Source: Laetiporus sulphureus 93-53 (lineage: Eukaryota; Basidiomycota; Agaricomycetes; Polyporales; Laetiporaceae). From it: a stretch of DNA of 64,000 bases. Within the stretch, counting starts at the first letter, position 1. Each line of letters opens with the position of its first letter. The position numbers were made by a program, and so were the translations under genes. Below are positions 25,296 to 38,980 of this stretch, piece by piece. The notes under the pieces are model-generated. The model ran no database searches and had not been told where the DNA came from. It saw nothing but the letters and a program-made list of their open reading frames with translations. The stretch covers positions 277,348-341,347 of the forward strand of contig NW_024468539.1 of the NCBI RefSeq assembly GCF_001632365.1. The letters are read 5' to 3'.

Positions 25296-27810
25296 TCACG
25301 CTACATCGCTGGGATCACCTGCTTCGGCAGCATGTTCCGGCTTAGGGGGCTGCAGGCCGTCTGAGCTTTCGCTCTTGGCGTTCTTCCACGCACGGGCCGC
25401 TTGCAAGAACTTGACCAACGTCGGGCTCGATTGGTACTCGCCGCCTTTGAACAACATATCATCAACTGCTCTAGATAGTGAGAAATGCTAAGGAACGGGA
25501 GCCAGGACGTCAGTGTACGTACCGTCCATGAATTGACCAGCCTCTTCGTCAAAACGCCATGTCGCATATGGTACAGGCATTATGGCTTCAACCTTAGCGA
25601 CGTCTGCCGGCGTACCGCGCTCTTCTTCGAATGTTCTCCATACCAATAGCAGAGCTAGCTGCTAGAAGATTGTCAGCGAGAAGAGTACAGATGGAAACAA
25701 AATACGGACGAACATCTTGCTTCAAACCCTTCGACTTGAGATCTTTGTACCCTCGGTCGAATACGCGCCTTGCGAGGTCAACGTCCCCTTCGACCATCTC
25801 AGCCTCCGTCTCTCCCTCTTCATCCTCCTCCCTCGGCGCCGGCATCGGCTGTGCCTCAAACAAAGCGTATGATAGCCACACCTTTACGTGCCCGCTCAAT
25901 GCCACAAGCCGCTCATACAGCGCCCTCGCCCGTTCCCGCTCTCCTCCTTCCACCTCGAGGTCAATGTACTTCTTCCAAATCAGCTCAGGCATCGGCACTG
26001 TCGATTGAGAAATGCCGAGTTCGAATATCGCGCGGGCACGGGCGTAGTCACCGAGTTGCGATTCGAGTTCAGCGAAATTTATCCATGCACTGGAGTTCGT
26101 AGGATCATACTGTATACAACGGTTTCGGGCTCAGAGCGCCGCGGAAAGAATGGACAAGGATTACCTCTATATATTTCTCGTAGAGTGTGCGTGCACGGTC
26201 GAATTCGCGGAGCTACAAATAGGCGGTTGGTCCGGATTGAATGGATAGTCAGAGGGTTGAAGGCTTACGTCTATTTCAAGCTTGATGTACCCCTTGAAGA
26301 GTGCCTCCTTAGGGCACATCCCGATTGCTGTCCCTAATATCTTCCTTGCTGCTCCTAGATCCATGCGGCGAACCTCGAATCGGGCGAAGAGAATCCAGAG
26401 CTTGGCGAACGTGAATTGTTTGTGCGGAACAAGTTTGAGCGCTGTTTGGTATATCTCGCGAGCCCGGGCGTAATCCTCACCAAAGGTCAGCTGGGAGAAA
26501 CGCGGAAATGGAACTGATTCACCTTAGTTTCTATCTCCTCGAAGAGAGCATAGTTCAGCCACAGGTAGATGTAGTGTCGCCAATACTGCTTCTCGTTTCC
26601 AGGGGGAGTCTGAGCTATAGCTCGTTCGTAGACCTCTCGCACACGACCACATGCTTGCTCTATCTCCTCAGCGGTGGCATTCTCCTCTGGCAGATCTTGA
26701 AGGGCACCTTCCTCTAATCTTATGTAGTCAACCCATACGTCATAGTTTCGACCGTCGTGCGAAAGCTCTTCCTCGTACTGAATACGACGTTTGCCGAGGA
26801 CAATCGCTTCGAGGGTAGCCCTTGTACCGTGCTGTTTCTCGAATTGCGTATACGCTGCGTAGAGCGCGTTTGACTTTGATCGTGGAAGGTACGATAAGGC
26901 CAGCTACAGACGACTCAGTAGCGAATCGCTAGGAAAATGATTGATTTACCTTATAAATAATACGAGCCCGTTTGTACTCTCTTTGCCGAGTCTCCATGTT
27001 TGCAAACGAATTGAATAAAGCTTGGGTCTTCTCAAGTTGCCCCTCTTCGTCTCCGAAGTACTCGACAGCAGTCTGGAATACCTTCCTTGCTTTGGTCAGG
27101 TTACCGCGTTCTTCCTCAAATTTGCCCCACTTGACCCACACACGGGGCTTTGGCCGGACTGCAACCCAGCGCTCATAAATTGCACTTGCCCGGTCATGTT
27201 CTTCGTACCGCTGCTCGAAGCTTATATATGCCTGCCATGCCTTGTCATCTGGCTGCCATTGCATCCATCTGTCGAACACCTGCCGTGCACCGGGTATATT
27301 TTGCAACAGCTCTTCAAGGTAGACATATCTGTACCACAGCTGGTCTACGCGGGGGAGAAGAGTGACAGCGCGGTCAAAGAGGTTGCGTGCGTGCTGGACG
27401 TTGCGAGATTTTAGCTCTATATCGGTATAGGTAAGCCACAGTTTCACATTTCGTGGATCGACATCCAACGCTCGCTCGAAAAGAGAACGGGCCCGAGAAA
27501 ATTCGTTTTGGCTTGCTTCCCAGTTTCCGTACTGCAGCCATTCTTTCCTGTTGAAACGGTCACATCGTTGTCGGAGAGATAGAAGCAGGAAAACGTACAT
27601 GTTCCCTCTGGTTTGTCTGATCCTCTTTTCGAACTCCTCGCGCTTTCTACATCGATACTCATGCAGCTCTTCGAAGTTCTCTACACGCTGTTGTGGGGGC
27701 CGGATTTGGGACTCGTGGTGTTCTTGGGCATCTCGGAGCAGTTGTTCGGCTGTTACTTGGACTGCTGCCCGTGCGCGATTCTTAATGCGAGGTGCTCTTT
27801 CATCTTGCAT
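25296..27810 (-). CDS. CLF1: Pre-mRNA splicing factor Clf1 (crooked neck/Syf3), HAT repeats
   Basis: Multi-exon gene for the HAT-repeat scaffold of the NineTeen complex, needed for spliceosome activation. It starts [13 protein letters not shown], runs through [17 protein letters not shown] sequence and [11 protein letters not shown], then tandem half-a-TPR units with the pattern W-x2-Y-x2-FE and ARxxFERAL. Examples are [32 protein letters not shown] and [14 protein letters not shown]. The end is Lys/Ser/Pro-rich with [11 protein letters not shown]...DPSDVA. Start 27810 fits the conserved N-terminus. Divergent from the AC40 gene 155 bp away. Nuclear. Confidence 0.93.
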
Positions 27811-27965
27811 TCTGGAGAAGTGTAGGCCGATGATGTTGCGCTTCCTAATGGCTGCGGACGCTCCAAGTAAAGAATGTCACGCCGGTCACGGTGTGGGCCA
27901 CAAAAATTATCTCGATGTTGCTTTCGCGGTTTGTAATGTGTTGAACGCGCGCTCTGCACCTAAAA
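27811..27965. promoter_or_regulatory. Bidirectional promoter, CLF1 / RPC40
   Basis: Only 155 bp separates the start codons of two divergent housekeeping genes, so the interval must hold both promoters. No clear TATA box is seen. Confidence 0.55.
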
Positions 27966-29663
27966 ATGGCTTCGACCTCCACTGCCAGTTCCTCGCAGTC
28001 GAGCCTGCCACCCTCTGCGTTCAACCCTCGTAGACACGTTGGCGTGCATGCAGAACGTGTCACGGACGTCTCAAGCACCGAATATCCTGGACATTATCCC
28101 GACGAAGACCATAGCTGGGATCTCGCCAAGTTCAAGGAGGTGAGCCTCTTGGTTTCAGTTTCATTTTATGAGGAGAGTGAAGGCAGAGAACAGAGGGACA
28201 ATTTGGACGGAGCAGACTGGAAAGGCTCGGGATATAGCGAAAAAGCACACTCGCTGACTGGGATCTCGTTTAAATAGAATTTGCGGGTGGAGGTGAAGAG
28301 GCTTTCGCAACGCTCGATCGAGTTCGACCTTGTAGGCGTCGACGCATCGATTTCGAACGCGTTCCGGAGAATACTCATTGCTGAGGTACGCCTTTGCTTA
28401 CATTCATCGCTCAGGCAGCTCATTTCACACTAGGTCCCGACAATAGCGATCGAGAATGTGTACGTGTGGAACAACACGTCCGTCATTCATGACGAGGTTC
28501 TCGCACATCGCATCGGTCTAGTTCCGCTCAATGTGGATCCAACACTGTTCGAGTTCCGGGATGAGAGCAACAGACAACCGACTGACAGAAATACCATCGT
28601 GTTCAAGTACGTCCTAGTTAGTTCTCACGTGGATTGAAATGCCAGCGTTCTTCGCTCACGCTGGCCCGTGTATAGACTGCAAGTAGAATGTCGAGTCGAT
28701 ACGGATACTCCAAAGGAGAAGGGCGCACCGAAACGGTATGTCAACGAGATTGTCAGGAGTGGCGATCTCGTATGGGTTCCTCAAGGCGAGCAGGAAGCTG
28801 TAATGAGCCATACCAAGCCAGGACCTACGAATAAGGCGAGCAGAGTTGCTCCTCGTCTCGCGTCCCTTTGATTTCTCAACGTCTCCCGCCAATATTTGTC
28901 CAATCCTTTCGACTTCCACTCTCCCGCTACTCTGCCTTGCCATGTTCTATTGTTCACACTGGCAGAACATTGTTCTGGCGAAACTTCGGCCAGGCCAGGA
29001 GATCGAGATGGACCTCCATGCGATCAAAGGTGTCGGCAAGGAACACGCAAAGTGGAGTCCAGTCGGTCAGTGCCTCCGCTTCCCCGCAGTCATCTCAAAG
29101 CTTACGTATGCGCTCATTCAACTATCAGCGACTGCTTCATACCGCCTGCATCCCCTCATTATACTGAAGCCTGATAAACCAGTCCCACCAGAGCACGCTC
29201 ATAAGTTTGCGAAATGCTTCAGCCCGGGCGTCATTCAAGTCGGTCCTAACGGCGAGGTTCGTCCATGTACACCTAGTTACATGCCGAGCTGACATTGGTC
29301 ACATTACACAGATCTCGGTTGACGAGCGCAGCCTGCGCAATGAGAGCATGTCGCGGGAGGTCCTCCGACACAAGGAGTTTGAGGGCTGCGTCGAGCTCAA
29401 ACGGATACGAGACTGGTTCATCTGTAGGTGACGTCGTCGGTTGCTCGATTTCCCGTACACTTACCAGTTTTACAGTCAATGTCGAGTCAGAAGGCCCATA
29501 CAAGCCTCAGGATTTGTTCGCCGAGTCGATCAAGGTGATGCGGCAAAAATTAACAAATATACGGCAGGCGGCTGAGGCGCTTTCCGCGGACGTGGACGGG
29601 GCGGGCGTACATCCGAATGGTGTCGCAACCGCCGATGGGGACGTCGAGATGGCTGGGGTTTGA
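27966..29663 (+). CDS. RPC40: RNA polymerase I and III subunit AC40
   Basis: Multi-exon gene for the alpha-like subunit shared by Pol I and Pol III. Exons placed: 27966-28139, 28278-28385, 28434-28606, from 28676, and later ones to the TGA at 29661-29663. Hallmarks are [27 protein letters not shown] (alpha motif), [46 protein letters not shown] and ASYRLHPLI. The intron before NIVLAKLRP fits either a GC donor after AAT AAG or a GT donor nine bases further on. The C-terminus ends DGDVEMAGV. Nuclear/nucleolar. Confidence 0.94.
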
Positions 29664-30714
29664 ATGGTTGCGAATTGTGGTATCGCATAGAGGATATGTT
29701 TGCCACACTCGTATCGATAGATGTCGCGCTCCTATATACTTCTCGTAGATGTTTAATGGCGAGGTATATTGTGCTGCGCATGGATTATTCGCTTATCATC
29801 GTGATCTTGGACGGAGTGCTACCAATGACATGATGCATATATGTGGCATGCCCGGGGACGACCGAGCTGCGCAGTACCAAGTAGTTGCAGACCTTAATCG
29901 CGCCAACGTCCTCTCTCCTTCTAACCATCCATCTGTTGTGCTCGTTCATTTGCTAGTCCATCTGCAGGACGTCCCCGCGGAACATGAGAATGTCACGCCG
30001 AGACACGCGTCATGCGGCCATCCATGCCCACATCCTCAGCCGGGACTGCATTACGCCTGCCTCCATCGTATGCAGCGAGAAGCGTCCTTCAGGACGGCTA
30101 CCGAAGTGGTCTGAGTCTGGAGGTGTTCTTCCGAGGCCTCATCATAACGCGGGATCGTCAGTCATGTAGGTGCGGCGAATGTGGCGAGTCGGACTAAATT
30201 GGCAGCCATCAAGTGATGCTCATCGTGACTGCCTCTGACCATGCGAATCGTGCATGAAGGACTTCTCGCTTCGCTGGCGGCTGAGCTCGGCGCGTATATA
30301 AAAGGGCTGGTGGGAGGGGACAATGCAGCGTGCGGCCATCCCACCGTCCATTGCATTGCCACGACGGCATCTGTCCCCGCATCTCCCCGCTCGGCGACGA
30401 TCAAATTGCTCTGGCCGCCGCGTATTTAGGGTGCTCGCGCACATCGGAGGACTCTGCAACGACTCAGCCTGAGGAATTCTGCGCTTTGCGAAGTGCTCTG
30501 GTACGGTCCAGCCACTCGAGTCGATCCGGCCACGCGCGTCTCTGACATTCTGACATTCTTCGCAGACTTGCACGTCCGCCGCCGCCCGAGTGCTGCCAGC
30601 CTCTCGTTCGTTTGACACCTCCGTCTTTTCAGCCAGCCTCATCTCCCTTCGTTCTCAACCTCCACCGCGTCCGCCGCGTACGTACCCCATTCGACGACGA
30701 AGACATTGCCGACA
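29664..30714. other. Intergenic, AC40 to GPI protein
   Basis: No supported gene. A good TATA box (GTATATAAAAGG) lies at about 30295-30306, roughly 410 bp upstream of the next start codon, and pyrimidine-rich stretches precede that ATG. Confidence 0.45.
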
Positions 30715-31811
30715 ATGCTTGCGAACAAGTCTCGTTGGGCGCTCCTTTCGCTCTGCCTGCTCGTGGCATCTGGGCTTGGGGTTGGTGCACAGGACACTAG
30801 TTCGAGCGCGTCGGTTTCAGTAACAGGTACGTTTTTTCCCTTGTTTGCTGCCCTCTCCCAGAGGAGTCGAATGTCGGGTTGGGAGGTGAAAAGTTTGACC
30901 AGACGCGAGGGTGTAGCGCCGCCGTTCGCGTTAGGTTGGGGCGCTCTTGTTTATGGCCCTCACTCTGTGAGGCGTGCTCAATATGGTTGGGCACTTCCCG
31001 GATGTATACGCGCTCGTGCGTGTGTTCTCATCGGACGTTTGCGATCCTGTCATACAACATCTACCTCTACTCGCAACGCCGATTCGGGTGCTAACGAAGC
31101 TTTCCAGCGTCCTCATCGGCCGCCAGCTCTGGTACCACCGCTGTCGTATCCGCTACGTCAACAGTGTCAGGTTCAGGCACCAGCTCGAGCGTTTCGCTCC
31201 CCAGTTCGGGTGTGTATGAGAACGCGCTGCCTTTTACGGTTCGCCTGTGCTGACATGCTCTCTCCTGCCCTGCAGCCCCTCCCTCGGCGAGCGTCTCCCC
31301 TTCTGCGGACAGCAGCAGCGTCATCGCGAGCTCGACAGCGAGCGCAAGCGAAAACAGCAGTGGCATCGCCTCCTCGTCCGGGAGCGGCACGGCAAGCTCT
31401 GCAGGTACCTCGGTCTCGGTGTCCACGTCAGTGTCAGTCACGGTGTCATCCTCTGTCGTGCCCAATTCGAGTGGATCGGTGACCGCGTCTTCTGCATCTA
31501 GTTCCGTCTCTTCCGCGCCGGCATCTGTGCCATCCTCGACCACCGAAGTCATTGCCACCACCGAGACCGTCGCGGTGCCGACGTCCACGGTGGCTGCTGT
31601 TGGGTCTTCGACGGGCGTGACGACGCGCTCGCCGGTGGTATCGTACGCTACGGTTCAAGCTTCTGCGACCACATCGACGGAAACCGCTGCGGGAGCGACG
31701 GGATCAACGATATCGAAGTCGTCCAGTGCATACGGCCTTCATGAGCAAGCGAATGGGCTGGGGGTCATCGCCGCCATGGCTCTCGTCCCGCTTGCTTTGG
31801 CTGTACTCTAG
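30715..31811 (+). CDS. Secreted Ser/Thr-rich GPI-anchored protein
   Basis: Three exons (30715-30826, 31108-31209, 31276-31811) code 249 residues. The N-terminus MLANKSRWALLSLCLLVASGLGVGAQ is a clear signal peptide. The rest is almost entirely Ser/Thr/Ala/Val (for example VSVSTSVSVTVSSS), without folded-domain motifs. The last residues, GLGVIAAMALVPLALAVL, form a C-terminal hydrophobic tail typical of GPI attachment. It is expected in the wall or on the plasma membrane as a heavily O-mannosylated stalk. Intron 1 is 281 bp, long for this genome. Confidence 0.8.
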
Positions 31812-32507
31812 GGTGATCAGCATACCCGGTTGGCCGTCTTTGTCCTGCAACCGATACCATTCACGGCCGCGCAACGCCCTTCACCTCAATGTTTCATTTT
31901 GTTTCGGCTCCTCGAAGCCCCCGCCGTTGTAAACGGACCTGTTACTTGTGGCCTGGCGTCGGGTAATGAGTTGTACTTGATGTATGTGTACGACGTATAC
32001 CGACTGTCCTCGTTACGATGGGTATTGTACTTACGTTTGAAAACCATAATAATGTCTCTTCGGTCGTCATCATCGGTCTCGCGTCACATCGACGCCTCCG
32101 TCACGCAGAGCGGGCGTGAGATCCGGCAAGGGGGGCCGGCGCGTGGAATCGGAAAAGGCTATATTGAAAGGACGCGCCGCGGCCGGCAGTGGGCCTAAAA
32201 GGGATATATCGCTCACCGCCGCGGTCACAGCATCTGAGGGCGAGTGTGACTTGTGTGACATGATGGAGAACAAGGGGCGGCTGAGCAAGCAACGGACGTT
32301 GACCGTCGTCTAAATCCCTCCAAGCCGCCGCCGCCGCCCGCCACCGCGAACTCGCCATCCTCTCCTCCATCCTCCTTATATTCCTCCTCCCTTGCCTTGT
32401 CGCGGAAATCCTCCTTTGCTCGCGCGACGCCCACCACCTGCTCGCATTCACTCTCGCGCGGCTAGCATCACTCACAGTGGTGAACACACAACGCCACCTC
32501 CGCCGCC
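31812..32507. other. Intergenic, upstream of G-alpha
   Basis: Contains the 5' region of the G-alpha gene with CT-rich tracts near 32330-32410. No gene recognised. Confidence 0.4.
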
Positions 32508-33775
32508 ATGGGCAACTGTATCTCAGCCCAGGACCGCGAGGCTCTACAACGCTCGCAAGAGATCGACCGTCAGATCGAAGAGGATTCACGCAAGTTCAAG
32601 AAGGAATGCAAGATTCTCCTTCTCGGTTCGGGCGAGTCGGGCAAGAGCACCATCGTCAAGCAGATGAAGATCATTCATCAGGACGGGTACACAAAGCCAG
32701 AGCTCATGACTTTCCGCACCACTGTCTACCGCAACCTCCTCGAGAGCGCGCATAACGTCATCCTCGCCATGCGCAAGATCGGCGTCGACTGTGTTCAGCC
32801 AGAGAACCGCGCCCGCACGGAGCGTATTCTCGACTACGAGGTTCTTCCTGATCCGGGCTTTTACTTCTCTGAGGAGATGGCGCACGCAGTCTACGAGCTC
32901 TGGCAGGATCCCATCATCCCAGAGCTCATGGACCACAGCAGCGAGTTCTATCTCATGGACAGTGCAAGCTAGTGCGTGTGGTGTCTCCTGCTCTGCGCCA
33001 CTCACTAATGTCGCGCAGCTTCTTCACAGAAGCCTTACGAATAGGGACGCCGGATTACGTACCTACCGAGACGGACGTACTACGCGCGCGAGCGAAGAGC
33101 ACAGGGATTACAGAGACGAGATTCAGCCTAGGACCATTATCGTAAGTTTCTATCAATGCGTCATCAATAACTCTGTTCACTGGTGCAAGAATACACATGT
33201 TCGATGTTGGTGGGCAGCGGTCAGAACGAAAGAAGTGGATACATTGTTTCGAGAGCGTGACAAGCATCATCTTCTGCACGGCACTCAGTGAGTACGATCA
33301 GGTCCTGCTGGAAGAGCGTAAACAGGTGCGTCACCCTGCATATCTGCCGTTCCATCATTGTTGACGCCACCGGTAGAATCGGATGGCAGAGTCGCTGGTA
33401 TTGTTTGATTCCGTGATCAATTCGCGATGGTTCCTGCGCACTTCGATCATCCTTTTCTTGAACAAGATCGACGTCTTCAAGGCAAAGCTTCCGAAGGTTC
33501 CTCTCGAGAAGTATTTCCCGGAGTATACAGGCGGGCCGGATATAAACAAGGCGGCAAAGTATATCCTGTGGAGGTTCATGCAGGCAAATCGGGCGCGATT
33601 AAGCGTCTATCCACAGTACGTTTTCGTTACGTATCAAACTACTGCAACTTTCTTTTGACGCATCTGCTCGCAAAGTGTGACACAAGCGACAGATACCGGC
33701 AATATTCGCATGGTGTTCGCTGCGGTCAAGGAGACGATCTTGCAAAATGCCTTGAAGGATTCCGGCATCTTGTGA
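32508..33775 (+). CDS. Heterotrimeric G-protein alpha subunit (group III-like)
   Basis: Five exons (32508-32971, 33019-33141, 33190-33325, 33377-33615, 33676-33775) give 353 residues, the standard length. MGNCIS carries the N-myristoylation Gly2 and palmitoylation Cys4. G boxes: GSGESGKST (G1), the switch I region, [12 protein letters not shown] (G3), FLNKID (G4) and TQATDT (G5). The C-terminus ALKDSGIL has Ser at the -4 position, so there is no pertussis-toxin Cys. That is the pattern I associate with fungal group III subunits, which feed nutrient signals to cAMP/PKA. Plasma membrane. Confidence 0.93.
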
Positions 33776-35193
33776 GCCAGAAAAGCGAGTGCCAGAAACG
33801 TTGGTTATGTTGTTTGTGAGTGGTTTCTCTTTCCTGTATCTCTCCGTCATACGCCGAGGCCCAGCGTGCTGATTATTGGTTTGCACAGCTCTTCTGCGGT
33901 CTCAGAGTCTCATTTTCTGTATGCATGCACATCATCCCACATCCCCTGGACATCTCATATCATCTTCATATCATCTTCTCTCATCTTCCTCTCGTCGGCA
34001 TCTTTGTCTCTGTGATCCTGGTTCTGGTCTCCCTCTCCCACTCTTATCTGCTCGTCATCGTGTCCCTTCGTTGCCCTTGCTCACGTTGCACGCCTTCTCT
34101 CCCGCACTATCGGCTGCTCGCCGGCCGCAGCCCTGGGCTCCTGGCGGTGGGCGCTAAGGATACGGCCTCAGGGTAGAGTATCATGCCTGTCTGTTGGACG
34201 CCTCACGTCAGCACGTCACCGCATTGCGCAGCTGCACATTCCTTGTTCTACTCGGTGCAGGCTTGACGTCTGCATAGAATGTCATGTCTTACGCGACACA
34301 CGATCCCGTCTATGGCTGCGCAAGAAACTAGTCTGGTTCCGGTGGCAACGTTCAATAGCGCACTCAGCACGTTCGTGCACAATCCTTCGGTGTCGTTATG
34401 CGTCTCTTGATCAGTCGAAACGCAGCTACGTAACCCCTATCTATCGCCGTCGATCACTGGCGATTCATCGACACGTCAAGTCCACGGCTCTCGTCCCCAC
34501 CACTTAGACATTCCTCGTGACTGTACATGATTATTTATATACCTCCCCCACCATCCCTGCGCCTGCATCTAGTTCACCACCTTCTAATGACCCTATCGTC
34601 CATGCCGCTCCTCGTCGTTTCGAACGTTCCCGGTATACCAAGGTTCCGCCGGACTTGACCAGCAGCGGAGGGCACGCCGGCGGAGCCTGACGATCTGATA
34701 CCTCTGCGGGTCGCGTTTCCATGTATGCTACAGCCTAATAACCCGCCCGCACTGGTGTACCTGTGACAATAGCCTTGATGTCTAGCAGTGTTTGGATTGG
34801 AACGGAGCGCTGCCGGTGCTGGACTGTTCCTGGCTTTGATTATTCTTTCTGTCTGGTCTGGTCTGTACTCGCCGCCCGCGGAATGTAATTGTACTGTAGA
34901 GCATCGGATACTTAGCAGTCGACACGGTGCTAAGATTATGTGCGATTGTGGAGGATGTGACCTGATTGACTTCAGGTCTAAGGCGGTTGTGAGCTGCAGC
35001 TGCAGGCTCAAGTTTATTGCCAAACGCCATGACATTCAGGTAATGTCTGTATGCTTTGCTGCGACCGTTGAATGAAGACTGTTTACAGTATGTAGGAAAC
35101 AGTGATATTGCCTGTACACTGGCCGTAGATCCGTGTGCGACGGAATCGCCCCCACTATTTGATACCGCTGCACAACATTGATGCACACCGTGC
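33776..35193. other. Intergenic, G-alpha to P450
   Basis: About 1.4 kb without a supported gene. A CATCT/TCATC-rich stretch at 33925-33990 is probably 3' UTR or simple sequence. Short frames at 34531-35204 have no motifs. Confidence 0.4.
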
Positions 35194-37330
35194 TCAGCGC
35201 TCATCCATGGGCAGCCCCATCATCTGCCACTCCGACTGCGCCTCCTCGTAGTATTTGCGAGTTATTCGCGCGTGCTTCTCGGAGCGAGGCATGAAGTTCA
35301 CCTTGAACATCCGCGGTCCCGTGACGAAACCCTCAGTCCAGTTGTTGTCATCAGCAATGTCCGGTAAGAGCGGTTGCTTGGTCTCTGGGTCCAGCGGCGC
35401 GGAGATGTCGATGCCCCACAGCAGACGAGACAGCGTGATGAACAGCGAAGCCTCGGCGAGATGGCTGCCTTGACAGAATCTACGGCCCCAGCCGAAGACA
35501 AAACTGCAGGATTGTCATGAGCAAAGTGCATGCTGCGGCGTATTGATTGTACGCAACTGGTCGCGATTCTTCGAGTCTGGTCCTCCTGCCCATTGGGTAG
35601 GCTGGCCTTTCATGTAGAATCTATCGGGGTCAAACGCTGTCGGGTTTGGCCAGCGCTGCGGGTCCATGTGAATTGCCCATATATTTCCTATCACGGTTGC
35701 GCCTTTGGGAATGTGGTAGCCTTGGTAGACATCGTCCTCCTCTGCTTTATGAGGGACACCTGCGACATATGAGACGGGCTTATCGATAATAGTAGTCCAC
35801 TTGACGTACCCGTGATGATCACTGGACGACGCCTGATTGACTCTTTGATGCACGCGACGAGGTACGGCAACTGCTCTTCATCCTCCCACTCGGGCATGCG
35901 GTCAGAGCCCACCACCTCATCGATCTCCTCGCATGCACACCGAAGGCAATGAGGGTGGCTTAGCATGAGCAGGATGAACGTCTGTATCGTGGCCGCGGTT
36001 GTGTCTGAACCAGCCTCGAGGAGTGAGCCCCCAGTGTACGTGATCATTTTGTCGCGCATCCATCCATCATCGGTTAGCCCATTTCCGGGCGCATGCTCGT
36101 GTCCAGCATCACTCCGGGCTCGCAAGTAATCATTGATGAAGCCGTGGCGTATGGTGCCTTTCCGTGCCGCAGCTCTGCTTTCTTCAAAGTATCCTCCCCA
36201 AAGTTTCATTTCCCTTGTGTACATGTCAGGCAACAGGCGATATGGAGAGCTGCGAAGGCTTACCATGCATGCATCCTCCTACCTTCTGCCCTCCATGGTG
36301 CGACTAAGTCAGGGAGAGCGCGGAGGATCGGAAAGGCATCGGCCCTTAAATGCGAAGTTACAGGCCAACTCTGCAAAGATTCAAAGGAACTGTCGCACTC
36401 ACAAATACCTTCCAGGTTGTGAGACGCGAGTGAAATTATCCATGACGTCATAGATTTTATGGCTGAATCAACCATTAATTGTGGCGTCGTCATGAACGGG
36501 GGAATGCGCACGTACAGGTCCGGATTGTTGTATAGACGCGGAACACGTCGGCCGTATGAAATCTGAAGAACGAGGCTGGTAGTCTCCAAGACGCGTGGTA
36601 GTGAGTGGAGTCTCATTAAACAAAGTACAAATTTGCTCACATATCGTCTGACGATAGCAAACCAATGGCGCTCGGGAACTTCGTCGTTCGGTCCGTGCCG
36701 GTGATCTTCCACGACGCTTTGATTCCCATGCATGAGAAGATCATGAATCAAACTTCGCGACTCCAAATCCTGTAACCGCCGATATCGCTTGACTTGGTTG
36801 ATGCCTAGGACGCCCTGTACACTCCTTCTGACTGTCTGAGGATCCAACGGTAGTCAGAATAGGCCGGCTTGGTGATGTCACACATTCCCCGTCGAAGAGG
36901 CGTACCTTCCATTCCTTATCGTATGGCAAGAACACCATACGCTGACCATCACTCATCAAATCAAAGGCAACATGCGGAGGCGCTCGGCTCGAATACTTTC
37001 CACTGCGGTTGGCCAATAGTTCGTTTGCAGCCTGAGCTGTATTGAGGACAATCACGTCCTGCGAGCCGAGGCGCAGGTAGACAACCTCTCCGTACTTCAA
37101 GGCCCATTCATGGAACTGATTCGACGTCAGTACGATGCATTGCCGGAATCGTCCAGACACACCTTCAAATATGACCTTAGAGGGTCGAATTGAAAGATAT
37201 TGCCGACTAGAGGGAGTCTGCGCGGTCCTGGAGGGAGTCTGCGCGGTGTTCCCAAATCATGCTTGAGGAAGTAGACGACAGTTACCAGCACGATGAACAG
37301 GAAAAGTACTATGACGTCGAGCGAAATCAT
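35194..37330 (-). CDS. Cytochrome P450 monooxygenase
   Basis: Multi-exon P450. It begins MISLDVIVLFLFIVLVTVVYFLK (ER membrane anchor), then the proline hinge RRLPPGPRRLPLVGN and WALKYGEVVYLRLG. I-helix oxygen-binding motif: LLEAGSDTTAATI. K helix: KESIRRRPVI (ExxR). PERF region: AFDPDRFYMKG. Heme loop: FGWGRRFCQG (about 35466-35495). The order and the C-terminus resemble basidiomycete P450s annotated as O-methylsterigmatocystin-oxidoreductase-like, but the substrate cannot be read from sequence. The start 37330 is chosen because the anchor follows it directly; an upstream in-frame extension is open but not anchor-like. Confidence 0.9.
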
Positions 37331-38969
37331 GGGGATTTTCTCGCAACAGTACTGCGAAATCAGAGGCCTTTTGACATACTTATAGCAAGCAGGTGTCGGC
37401 AACATGAGGCTTCGAAGCGGCATCCCTGATGAGTAAAACCAGCTCATGACACTAGTTTGATGATTATATAGTTTCTCCTGTTGGGCAACGTGATGTGCAG
37501 GAACCAGCCTTGCATCCGCAGCGACTCTAGAAGCCGATAATTACCAAGAGGATAGGACAGCGTGATCGCAATGGGTCGGTTTCGAAAGCAGGTCTGATGG
37601 AATGCTTGACTATATACCCCGAACGTCAACAGCACCAAGATAGTGGGAACCACATAGGATTCTATGACAGTTGGTGGCGCAGGACAGCTTAAGCATTCTG
37701 GCTAACGTGTTATCGAAAATAGACGCAGAGAGCATCACAAAATGTGAGCGGAAATGAAGACAATCGTTGAGTGCATCTGAGTGAGTATGCGCTTGCCGTG
37801 GAGTAATGATCGCACAACATCAAACGCGGTTCGTCGGTTAAGGTGATCCCACGCCATCCTTGGCGTTCGCACCCGAAGACATCCAGGCTTTATTCCACCG
37901 TCAAATACGGCTAGTTTAATGGGTACTTACCATCATGGAACCAATACGGTACTGACGATCCGTGCCTGCTTTCAGACGTAGCACGTCTCCTGGCCTGCCT
38001 TCATGCGATAACGAACGTGTTGATCGCGACCTTCTGGTGTAACTTCTAGAAGCTACTCAGGTCCGGCGAAGGCGTCGCTGTGCGTTTCAGCAAGTCAGAT
38101 GCTCTGATGCCCACTGGAGTGTTGTCAGAACGAAGGAACCTTGCACCATAAAAGACGCAACGCATGGCAACCACAACGATGACAGCTCTTAGACAGACCG
38201 CAGTCCGGATAATATATAACGGACTTAATTGAAGAGCATCGCGATTATTCGAGGCTGAAGTGAATACCGGTTCGTCCATTTGGTTGAAATGCTTCGAGTT
38301 CGATCTAGATGCACACGGCCTGCGTTTAATATCAATAAATTGGAGGAGTCCTCCCGGGGCCTTGTTTCATACGCAGAACCGTATTGCTCTTACCAGGCAC
38401 GTACAGGCGAAGATTGTTCATCATCCATAAGGATAGAGACGTGTGACAGCAGAAACAGAGTTGAAAGGCGTCCTCAGTAGCTTCCCTGCAGCATTACCAC
38501 TGACCAGCGAGCAGATCACCGGGCAATGTCCAACTTGAAGTGAGTCTCGGGATGAGTACTGTCGGAGTAATTACGATTTTAAGCGCCAGCGAGCGCGTTT
38601 CAAGTCTAGATCTTATCAGATTGCCTGGAGTGGCTTAACGACTCGGAAAGGGTTTTCCATTCTCCTACCTGTTTTACCATCCGCGGCAGCATTTCGCGCA
38701 TCATCCGCGTATGTTGTTGCTTTACGAAAAATGAACCCCTCGACCATCGTAGTGTCGTTCTGGCCATTTTGGTTGGAGTGACTGACGACGAGCGCTCTGC
38801 GGCAGCTTCCATGATTGTATGCTGCCGGAGCGCGATCAATCTGCGCTCCTTCTCTAACCGCTCTCGTCAATCAAGCGATGTTTGACTGTCAGTACTGCCC
38901 TTCGTTTCCCTTGATACCTGCCACAGCTGATATGTTCTGGCACGACCAGCGGTTGCAGCGTTCTTCTCC
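37331..38969. other. Intergenic, 1.6 kb
   Basis: No supported gene; only short frames lacking motifs on both strands. It may contain the promoters of the P450 and of the gene starting near 38,980. Confidence 0.4.
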
Positions 38970-38980
38970 AAGTCGCTTGA

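Noticed and set aside
25301..25567. 88-codon minus-strand ORF at the 3' end of Clf1
   Set aside because: Wrong frame. The true last exon ends DPSDVA at 25,296.
33925..33990. TCATC-rich tract resembling a microsatellite
   Set aside because: Too irregular to call a repeat array; probably 3' UTR sequence.
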